From: Rhodococcus sp. 14-2483-1-2
GTDB taxonomy: Bacteria > Actinomycetota > Actinomycetes > Mycobacteriales > Mycobacteriaceae
Direction of reading: 5' to 3'
Assembly: GCF_002259405.1 (NCBI RefSeq)
Contig: NZ_NPFW01000013.1
Span: 310,001-374,000, forward strand
DNA: 64,000 bases
This document shows positions 18,700 through 25,422 of the stretch, piece after piece. How positions within the stretch are numbered: position 1 is the first letter of the stretch; every line of letters begins with the position of its first letter. The notes below the pieces were generated by a model. That model saw only the letters and a program-made list of their open reading frames with translations, was not told the origin of the DNA and searched no databases. The position numbers were made by a program, and so were the translations under genes.

Positions 18700-19743
18700 A
18701 TGACAACCGACAGTGCCCATGGTGCATCGATGACAGCCATCGTCACCACCGGCACCGGTGGCTACGACACACTCGTCGTGTCCGAGGTACCCACGCCAGT
18801 GCCGGGTCCGGGTGAGGTGCTCGTTCGAGTTCTGGCGGCAGGGATGAACAACACCGAAATCAACACGCGCGTGGGCTGGTACTTCGACGGCGGGTGGAAC
18901 GATGCGACGCCCTTTCCGCTGATTCAGGGAACGGACTGCTGCGGGGTCGTCTGCGCGAGTCCCGGGACCGAAGAATCCATCGTCGGTCGCCGGGTCCTGG
19001 TTCGATCGTGCATGCGTGTCGACGGCTTCTCGTCGGGCGAGACGCGCTGGCTGGGTTCGGATATGGACGGCGCATTCGCCCAGTTCGTCGTCGTTCCGGC
19101 GAGCGAGATCTTCGTGGTCGATTGTGACTGGACCGACGCCGAGCTGGCGACCATTCCGTGTGCCTACGGCACGGCGGAGAACATGATCGCTCGCGCGGGA
19201 GTGCGCCCAGGGTCGACGGTGCTCGTCACCGGTGCCTCGGGCGGAGTCGGTTCTGCTGCAGTGCAACTCGCCGCCAGACGCGGCGCGCGCGTGATCGGCG
19301 TCGCGAGCCGCGCCAAGCACGACCAACTCCGCGAACTCGGCGTCGACGACGTCTACGGGCGCGACGCAGATCTGGTGGGCACCCTCGGCACGCGCAGCGT
19401 CGATGTGGTGATCGACAACGTTGCCGGCGACGGTTTCGGTCCCCTGCTCGACCTTCTCGTTCGTGGGGGAACGTACGTGTCCTCGGGTGCGATCGCAGGA
19501 CCCGTCGTCGCCTTGGATCTACGGACGATGTACCTGAACGATCTGACACTCCTCGGCTGCACAGCGTGGGACGAGAACGTGTTTCCGAACCTCGTGTCCT
19601 ACATCGAAGCGGGTGAGATTCGTCCGCTACTGGCCGAGTCGTTTCCGCTTGAGCAGATCGCGGCGGCGCAGCAGCGCTTCCTGGAGAAGGACCACGTCGG
19701 AAAGTTCGTGCTCGTTCCTCCCGTGGTTCTCGATCAGGCGTGA
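18700..19743 (+). CDS. MDR-family (zinc-type alcohol dehydrogenase-like) oxidoreductase, 347 aa
   Basis: Medium-chain dehydrogenase/reductase: an N-terminal GroES-like catalytic domain (PGPGEVLVRVLAAGMNNTE), then a Rossmann domain with VLVTGASGGVGSAAVQLAARRGARVIGVAS split over residues about 175-205, and the family end LEKDHVGKFVLV. The GASGGVG loop and lack of a structural zinc cysteine cluster place it with quinone-oxidoreductase/acryloyl-CoA-reductase-like members that use NADPH on alpha,beta-unsaturated carbonyls. It is the first chromosomal gene right of the island. The start may also be ATG 18730; neither has a ribosome binding site, and CAAAAT at 18688-18693 would fit a leaderless -10 for 18700. 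Confidence 0.88.
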   Translation: MTTDSAHGASMTAIVTTGTGGYDTLVVSEVPTPVPGPGEVLVRVLAAGMNNTEINTRVGWYFDGGWNDATPFPLIQGTDCCGVVCASPGTEESIVGRRVLVRSCMRVDGFSSGETRWLGSDMDGAFAQFVVVPASEIFVVDCDWTDAELATIPCAYGTAENMIARAGVRPGSTVLVTGASGGVGSAAVQLAARRGARVIGVASRAKHDQLRELGVDDVYGRDADLVGTLGTRSVDVVIDNVAGDGFGPLLDLLVRGGTYVSSGAIAGPVVALDLRTMYLNDLTLLGCTAWDENVFPNLVSYIEAGEIRPLLAESFPLEQIAAAQQRFLEKDHVGKFVLVPPVVLDQA

Positions 19744-19764
19744 TCTCCAGGCACACTGGATGGA

Positions 19765-20574
19765 GTGTTCGCCTCCCTCGCCCCCGCTCGCCGTCGTCTT
19801 GTGTTCGCTGTACTCGCTCTCGTCCTGGTCGGAGTCGTCGCGGCCGTGGCGGCCTTCGTCGCATCGCGCTCCACGAGCGACCCCGTTGCGAGCGTCGACC
19901 AGTCCGTGCCCGGCCCGGTGCTGTTGATCCCCGGGTTCGGCGGTTCCACGGACGCGCTGGAGGTGCTCGCGGCCGAATTACGGGATGACGGCCGCGATGC
20001 GACGGTCGTGGCTCTGCCCGACGGCGGCGTCGGCGATCTGACCGTGCAGGCGCAGACCCTGCACGACGCCGTCGACGCGGCTCTGACTCGGACGGGGGCG
20101 ACCTCGGTCGACGTCGTCGGGTATTCCGCCGGCGGGGTGGTGGCCCGGATCTGGGCCACCGATCTTGGCGGCGCAGAGCAGGCTCGACGCATCGTGACCC
20201 TCGGCTCCCCACACCACGGCACCCAGGTGGCTGCTCTGGCAGCCCAGTTCGTGCCCGACCAGTGCGCGGCCGCCTGCCAACAGCTCGCCCCGGACAGCTC
20301 CGTGCTCACCGCCCTGAACTCCGGCGACGAGACGCCGGAGGGTCCGCAGTGGGTGTCGATCTGGACCGAACTGGATCAGGTGGTGACCCCGCCGAACTCG
20401 GCCCAACTCGACGGGGCGATAGACATCCCCGTCCAGAGCGTGTGTGCGGACTCCACCGTCGACCACGGAAATCTGCCCCGTGACCCACTTGTCGCCGCGA
20501 TGGTCTCCGCCCAGTTGGACGGCAACTCCACCACCCAGCTCGGCGCAGCTGATTGCAGCCGTCTCAGCTCGTGA
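19765..20574 (+). CDS. Membrane-anchored or secreted triacylglycerol lipase-like hydrolase, 269 aa
   Basis: Alpha/beta hydrolase with an N-terminal hydrophobic segment at residues about 11-35 (signal anchor), the oxyanion segment VLLIPGFGGST, the nucleophile elbow GYSAGG, and a TLGSPHHGT segment typical of class 1 lipases. The acid (ELDQVV) and histidine (VDHGNL) of the triad follow in order. Paired cysteines (CAAAC) fit an extracytoplasmic location. It would cleave lipid or ester substrates outside the membrane. It starts at GTG 19765, 21 nt after the oxidoreductase, and overlaps the convergent ABC permease by 11 bp. Confidence 0.88.
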   Translation: MFASLAPARRRLVFAVLALVLVGVVAAVAAFVASRSTSDPVASVDQSVPGPVLLIPGFGGSTDALEVLAAELRDDGRDATVVALPDGGVGDLTVQAQTLHDAVDAALTRTGATSVDVVGYSAGGVVARIWATDLGGAEQARRIVTLGSPHHGTQVAALAAQFVPDQCAAACQQLAPDSSVLTALNSGDETPEGPQWVSIWTELDQVVTPPNSAQLDGAIDIPVQSVCADSTVDHGNLPRDPLVAAMVSAQLDGNSTTQLGAADCSRLSS

Positions 20575-21376
20575 TGTCCTTCGTCGTGAAGTTCGCCCAC
20601 GCGGCACCCAGAAGCACGACGACGTAGACGCCTTGCAACCCGACACCGCGGACCAGGTCCCGCGTCGGTACCGGGTCGCGGAAGAGGTCGACGAAAGCCA
20701 ACCAGTACCGCGTCGGCAGGTACGGCGCGATGGCGTCGGCGGCGTCCAGCGTCAGCAGCAGCGAGCTGGCGATGAGGAACGCCAATGCGCCCAGCGTCGC
20801 GGCGAGCGGTGAGTCGGTCAGGGTCGAGAGGAACAACCCCATGGCAGCGACTCCGAGCATCGACAGCGTCACGTAGAGCACGGCGATGACGGTGCGCGCG
20901 GCGACCTGTTGATCGGTCAGCACCGTGCCGGACACACTGGCGACGCCGGCCAACGACGTGGTGTCGAACAGCGTCGTCCCGACGAAGTACGCAACGGCGG
21001 CCACGATGACCACCGCCAGCAGCACGAAGGCAGCCACCGAGATCAGCTTCGCCACCAGCAGCTTCGTCCGTCCCACCGGGCGGGCCAACAGGTAGCGCAG
21101 GGTGCCGGCCTGGGCCTCCCCGGCGACGGAATCGCCTGCGATGACCGATACCGCGACGGGCAGGAACAGCGGAAGCACGATGGCGAGAGCGGCGAGCGGA
21201 AAGAGCTGACCGTTGTTGATCACCGCAGACAGGAAGGCGGGGCCTTCGCCGGGCCGCGGACCGACATCGGTCAGGGCCAGCAGTCCCGCGACGATGGTCG
21301 GCAGCAGATTGAGCAGGAGAATGACGACCCACGTGCGGGGACGGCTCAGCATCGCGCGCATTTCGACGCCGATCAT
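20564..21376 (-). CDS. ABC transporter permease (ABC-2 family), 270 aa
   Basis: Six hydrophobic segments, the first at about residues 15-37 (WVVILLLNLLPTIVAGLLAL). The cytoplasmic SVAGEAQAGTLRYLLARPVGR segment between the second and third helices is the coupling-helix signature of ABC-2 type exporters. It pairs with the ATP-binding gene directly upstream; their coding regions overlap at an ATGA (21373-21376), so the two are translated together. The substrate is unknown; the upstream LolA-like partner suggests a lipidic or envelope-associated cargo. Confidence 0.92.
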   Translation of the reverse strand: MIGVEMRAMLSRPRTWVVILLLNLLPTIVAGLLALTDVGPRPGEGPAFLSAVINNGQLFPLAALAIVLPLFLPVAVSVIAGDSVAGEAQAGTLRYLLARPVGRTKLLVAKLISVAAFVLLAVVIVAAVAYFVGTTLFDTTSLAGVASVSGTVLTDQQVAARTVIAVLYVTLSMLGVAAMGLFLSTLTDSPLAATLGALAFLIASSLLLTLDAADAIAPYLPTRYWLAFVDLFRDPVPTRDLVRGVGLQGVYVVVLLGAAWANFTTKDITS

Positions 21377-22317
21377 GCGGTCACCCCGGCCGTCATGGAG
21401 CGCGCCGGAACGCGGTCGGCACTGTCGCCGGTGACGGCCAGCACGGACTGCTCCAGACTCATCTGTTGCGTCGTCAGCTCGCTCACCGGCACCCCTCCTT
21501 CGACGAGCAGTCGATTGAGCAGGGCCGAATCGGGGTGTTCGATCACGAGCTGCTGCCCTTCACGGTGGAGCACGGTGGCGTTCCCGACTCCGGAGAGCAC
21601 GGTGACGGCCTCGGCCGGGTCGGGGGTGGTCACGAGCACTCGGCCGGTGGGCTGCTGGAACGCCGAGAGCTGATCCTGCAGAACGAGGCGACCCCGATCC
21701 AGCACTCCCACTCGGTCGCACAGCTGCTCCACCTCGGCCAGCAGGTGGCTGGAAAGGAACACCGTGGTGCCCTTTGCATGCAGGCCCAGGAGCAACTCTC
21801 GAATCTCCAAGATTCCCTGTGGGTCGAGACCGTTGGTCGGCTCGTCGAGGATCAGCAGCTCGGGCGTGCGCATGAGCGCCGCGGCCAAGCCGAGGCGCTG
21901 CCGCATGCCGAGCGAGTACTGCTTGACCGGTCTGCGTCCCACCCCGGCGAGGCCCACCTGCTCGAGGGCCTCGTCGACGCGGGCGGTCCTGGTACGCCGG
22001 GAACCACCCGGCCCGGCCGCGTCGAGCAGCGTGAGGTTCCGGCGTCCGGAAAGGTTGGGGTAGGCGGCGGGGTTCTCGATCAACGCCCCCACTCGCGGCA
22101 GCACGCTCCTGCGTCGCCGGGGCATCTCCTCGTCGAGCACCTGCATCTGCCCGGAGGTGGCCAGGACCAGCCCGAGCAGCATGCGCACGGTCGTCGTCTT
22201 GCCGGAGCCGTTGGCACCGACGAAGCCGTAGATGTCGCCGGCGCGCACGTCGAGGTCGACGCCGTCGACTGCTCGCACCGATCCGTAGCTCTTGGTCAGG
22301 CCGGTCGTGCGGATCAT
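21373..22317 (-). CDS. ABC transporter ATP-binding protein, 314 aa
   Basis: Walker A GANGSGKTT, the signature YSLGMRQRLGLA, Walker B LLILDEPTNGLDP and the switch histidine in SSHLLAEVEQL are all intact. The C-terminal 80 residues (VLVTTPDPAEAV and on) form the extra domain seen in drug/bacitracin-type ABC exporters. The start at 22317 overlaps the stop of the LolA-like gene (ATGA), which rules out the longer frame upstream. It powers the permease encoded next. Confidence 0.95.
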   Translation of the reverse strand: MIRTTGLTKSYGSVRAVDGVDLDVRAGDIYGFVGANGSGKTTTVRMLLGLVLATSGQMQVLDEEMPRRRRSVLPRVGALIENPAAYPNLSGRRNLTLLDAAGPGGSRRTRTARVDEALEQVGLAGVGRRPVKQYSLGMRQRLGLAAALMRTPELLILDEPTNGLDPQGILEIRELLLGLHAKGTTVFLSSHLLAEVEQLCDRVGVLDRGRLVLQDQLSAFQQPTGRVLVTTPDPAEAVTVLSGVGNATVLHREGQQLVIEHPDSALLNRLLVEGGVPVSELTTQQMSLEQSVLAVTGDSADRVPARSMTAGVTA

Positions 22318-23441
22318 GTGGCTGCTCCTTCGAGCTGCAGGGCGGCGGTGGCCAGGGTCTCTGCGGTGACGGTGCCGGAGAGCAGGTAGCGACGCCGATC
22401 GGCGGTGGGCTCGGTGATCAGGACGTTGAGCGGCCCGATCGACAGCGCGACGCTGCCGCCGGTGAGGACTGCGCCCGGGGCTGCCCGCAGCTGGTCGACG
22501 AGCCCGCGCGCGGCGCGGCGTGGCAGGGGAGCGGCGATCAACTCCGTCACTCCGCGGCCGTAGATTCCCACCGCACCCTGGCCGCCGCGGTCTCTCAGGT
22601 CGAGTCCGGACAGAGTCGAGGGAAGCCGGGCGGAGTCGATCCCGTCGGCGAACGAGGCGATGTCGAGCCCGTCCTGCTGCTGCACATCGGTTCCCGGCGG
22701 CGGGACGAAACGGACGGTGTCGGCGTCGGGAGTCGCGGAGGAGAAGTCGAGGAATCCGGTGCTGACGATAGGGCGAGTGGCCCCGTCGCCCAGCACGTCG
22801 ACCTGGAGCGGCAACCCGCTGTCGGGGTCCACCCACACGTCGACCTCGGTGACGGTGCTCTGCGGCTCGCTGGGAATCAGCCGCAGGCCGGGGGCGTCCA
22901 GGCCGGCGATCCTGCGAGCCGGAAGCCGGGTGACCTCATCGGCGCTCGCTTCGCTGAGCAACCGCTGCCCGAGCTCCGGGGGCAACAGGTCGGCTTGGCG
23001 AGGAAGGCGCAGGCTCGGCTCGGGGACCGGTGTCACGACGGCCGTGTTCTGTTCGTAGTCCCAACTCCACAGCCGAGCCGGGCTCCGGTAGAGACCACGC
23101 TCACCGGCGAGGCGCACGGTGTCGACGCGCCAGCTGTCCGGGCCGCGATACCAGGCGCGCAGGGTCGTGGTGTCGCCCAACAGATCCGGAAGGCCGCCGA
23201 GTCCGTCGGTCACCGGCAGAGTGACACCGCCGACCGCCTGGGCGTAGCCCGAGTACGCCGTCGCGGTGGAGGACTGGACTCGGGCAAGCAGTTCGGCCGC
23301 GCCGATGTCCGACGCGCCGACGGGCAGGCGTGCGATCACCGAGGGGGTGGCGACGAGCACGGCGATGCCGAGCACCACCGCCAGCCACCGCCACTTCTCG
23401 CGCACCTCTTCGACCGTACGGATGTGCCCGTTGTGCCGCAT
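22314..23441 (-). CDS. Membrane-anchored LolA-like protein, 375 aa
   Basis: One N-terminal transmembrane segment at about residues 17-36 (KWRWLAVVLGIAVLVATPS) is followed by an extracytoplasmic beta-rich domain of the LolA/LppX-like half-barrel type. Recognisable features are the repeated aromatic strand pattern (LRAWYRGPDSWRVD, VDVWVDPDSGLPLQV) that builds a lipid-binding cavity. It is the first gene of a three-gene operon with ABC ATPase and permease joined by two ATGA overlaps, so it probably hands a lipid or hydrophobic ligand to, or receives it from, the transporter. Family assigned by fold pattern, not by a conserved motif. Confidence 0.78.
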   Translation of the reverse strand: MRHNGHIRTVEEVREKWRWLAVVLGIAVLVATPSVIARLPVGASDIGAAELLARVQSSTATAYSGYAQAVGGVTLPVTDGLGGLPDLLGDTTTLRAWYRGPDSWRVDTVRLAGERGLYRSPARLWSWDYEQNTAVVTPVPEPSLRLPRQADLLPPELGQRLLSEASADEVTRLPARRIAGLDAPGLRLIPSEPQSTVTEVDVWVDPDSGLPLQVDVLGDGATRPIVSTGFLDFSSATPDADTVRFVPPPGTDVQQQDGLDIASFADGIDSARLPSTLSGLDLRDRGGQGAVGIYGRGVTELIAAPLPRRAARGLVDQLRAAPGAVLTGGSVALSIGPLNVLITEPTADRRRYLLSGTVTAETLATAALQLEGAAT

Positions 23442-23462
23442 TCGGGCAGTACAAAGCCGCGG

Positions 23463-24560
23463 CTAGCCGACGAGCACGAACTCCGCCGAACCGTAACTCG
23501 CACCGTTGATCTGGAGCTCGATCGAATGTGGGCCCGGGTAGTACTTGCGTGTGGTCAACGTCCGAAAGGAATGCTGCCGCGCGACGTCGATGCTCTCACC
23601 GGGAGCGATCGTTCTTGTCGTCAGCTTGAACGTCTTCCCTGTCATCCGGCCATTCGCCTTGGTGTGGTGGACGATGTAGTCGATCGCGACCTTGGCCGGT
23701 TCGGTGCCGACGTTGCGGATCGAGGCCTCGAAGTGGACGCTGTCGCCGATCCGCAGCTGCGGGACGTCGAGGGTGGGGCCGTCCACTTCCAGGTCGGCCG
23801 GAGCGAACCCGAGCAACGCGAGTGCGTCGATGTGTCCGTTCTTGATCACGGTCCGAAGCGCATGTCGCACAAGCTGGTCGGTGTTCGCATCCGGGTCGTC
23901 GAGCCACCGCGCCGCGGATCGAACGACCAAATCCGGTACGTCTCGGCTGAAGTCGTTGAGGTGGTTGGCCACCGAACGCCGAACGTAGTCACTGTCGTCC
24001 CGGTAGAGCTCGTCCAGGATCGGCACCGTGACGCCCGGGCGCGCGAGAATGTCGGGGACTCGGACCGACCACGGAAGGTACGGGCGGGTGCCTTCCGATG
24101 CCAGACGACGCACGTGCGCGTCCGATGACTGCGTCCATTCGAGCGCTGTCGCGAGAGCCCGATTCGCATCGGCTCGCAGGAACGTGCGGATGGCGAATTC
24201 CGAGCTGAGTCGAACGGTGAGTTCGGCCAGAAGCGACATCCCGTCGTCGAACGCGGCGGATGTCTGCTCGTCCACGGCCTTCATGGCCACGGCACTCGTG
24301 ACCGGCCAGATCGACCATCCTTGGAAGTCCGGGTCCTCGGCAGCCCGGCGGATGGTGCGAGCGAACTCCGGGTAGTCGCCGGGCAATCCAATGAGAAGGG
24401 CATCGCGCAACAGATCGGCGCGGGCTCGAAGCGCGAGCGGACCCAATCGATCGATCGACCCTTCGAGTACGGACAGATCTGCGCTCGGTGCTGCGGTCCG
24501 GATGGTCCGCATCAGTGTGCGGGCTGCATCCGGGCCGATGAGTTCGTCGGCGAAAGGCAT
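23463..24560 (-). CDS. AlkC-type DNA alkylation repair protein with Ig-like domain, 365 aa
   Basis: The first 260 residues are HEAT-like helical repeats typical of AlkC/AlkD glycosylases (FLRADANRALATALEWTQS, HVRRLASEGTRPYLPW, DDSDYVRRSVANHLND). The SEGTRPYLPW stretch is a family hallmark. Residues about 265-365 form a beta-rich module with VHFEASIRNVGTEPAKVAIDY-type strands, matching the C-terminal immunoglobulin-like domain that distinguishes AlkC. The enzyme removes cationic N3-methyladenine or N3-methylcytosine lesions. It is monocistronic and ends just before the LolA-like gene start in the same direction (21-nt gap), so some co-transcription is possible. Confidence 0.9.
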   Translation of the reverse strand: MPFADELIGPDAARTLMRTIRTAAPSADLSVLEGSIDRLGPLALRARADLLRDALLIGLPGDYPEFARTIRRAAEDPDFQGWSIWPVTSAVAMKAVDEQTSAAFDDGMSLLAELTVRLSSEFAIRTFLRADANRALATALEWTQSSDAHVRRLASEGTRPYLPWSVRVPDILARPGVTVPILDELYRDDSDYVRRSVANHLNDFSRDVPDLVVRSAARWLDDPDANTDQLVRHALRTVIKNGHIDALALLGFAPADLEVDGPTLDVPQLRIGDSVHFEASIRNVGTEPAKVAIDYIVHHTKANGRMTGKTFKLTTRTIAPGESIDVARQHSFRTLTTRKYYPGPHSIELQINGASYGSAEFVLVG

Positions 24561-24771
24561 GAGAGCTTCTTACCCGACGCGCCGCGCACCGAGTCGGTCG
24601 ATTGCCCGAATTGTGGCGCGTCGACCCTCGGCAGATGCCCGCAGCGGGGTTACGAAAGGTTCGGTTCGGCAAAAACCTTCACATGGGTCGTTTGAATCCG
24701 ATATACATACTCTCGGTCGCGGGGCTCAATCCCCGCGTCGTGGTATCCCCCTCGGCGTACGGAGAAATTTC

Positions 24772-24882
24772 ATGGACATCTCTTCCTTCATTTCCAGCCT
24801 GCTCTCGACCGGCAGCAGCACTGGCAGCACGATCTCCGACATCCCGATCCTGCAGCTTCTTTCGTCCGGTTCCGCTTCCTGA
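24772..24882 (+). CDS. Short Ser/Leu-rich peptide, 36 aa
   Basis: ATG 24772 has GGAG at 24761-24764 and encodes a 36-residue peptide alternating Ser, Ile and Leu (MDISSFISSLL..., ending SSGSAS). It is flanked upstream by a GCGGGG/CCCCGC hairpin (about 24720-24737) and downstream by a strong terminator (24900-24929), so a discrete short transcript is likely. No family is recognised. It could be a small membrane-active peptide, or the RNA itself could be the functional product. Confidence 0.5.
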   Translation: MDISSFISSLLSTGSSTGSTISDIPILQLLSSGSAS

Positions 24883-24899
24883 GCGACCCCCGTACCGAG

Positions 24900-24936
24900 C
24901 AGGCCCCGTCGACGCGTCGACGGGGCCTGCTTTCGT
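24900..24936 (+). terminator. Terminator after the 36-aa ORF
   Basis: A perfect 30-nt palindrome, CAGGCCCCGTCGACG at 24900-24914 followed directly by its complement to 24929, then CTTTCGTT. It ends the short transcript. Confidence 0.75.
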
Positions 24937-25038
24937 TGATCGGCTCGGTGCTTTCTGCTCGTGCTTCCTTCTCGAACGAGCCGTCGATGTCGATCCCGGG
25001 TCGGCCCGTAAACAACGGGAAGGATCCAGAACTCGGGT

Positions 25039-25130
25039 GAGACCTACGCCCGCGCCGAGACGACGATGGCCTTGGTGGTTGCGCCGCCGAGTGTGCTGAA
25101 ACCTCAACCGATTCCGCCGAGCGCCGACTG
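25039..25130 (+). pseudogene. Decayed partial copy of the splB-like gene
   Basis: This 92-bp stretch matches 28196-28287, inside the radical SAM gene downstream, at 87 of 92 positions and in the same orientation. In that frame it reads ETYARAETTMALVVAPPSV and on to PSAD, then hits a TGA exactly where the real gene continues. A further 13-bp match (25016-25028 to 27974-27986, CGGGAAGGATCCA) precedes it, so the fragment probably derives from the gene's 5' region with about 200 bp deleted. The rest of 24937-25422 shows no gene. Confidence 0.75.
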
Positions 25131-25422
25131 ACCCGACGCCGGGCAGCAGGCCGCGTGGGACGGTGAGATCACCGGGGCGACACCCTGTTGTCCCACTGCG
25201 CCAATGGCCACGGAAGGAATCGGATTGGGATAGCCTTCGCGGATCATCAGTGCGCGGACACGCTGGTCGACTCGGGTTTTCGATGGGGCGAGTATTCACT
25301 GCGATCCCGGTCGATCGTGCGACGCACTGGGCTACAACCCTGGGGGGTCGCGTCATGCCCGTCTCGTGTGTCGAGTGGAACCGCAGCGCGTGTTGTCGGT
25401 GTCGATCCGGTGAGGCCCCGCT

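Noticed and set aside
18499..19326. 275-residue minus-strand frame with an EPPKRIELLTFSLR-like end
   Set aside because: That peptide is the antisense translation of the tRNA fragment and the rest is opposite the MDR oxidoreductase; a well-known false ORF type.
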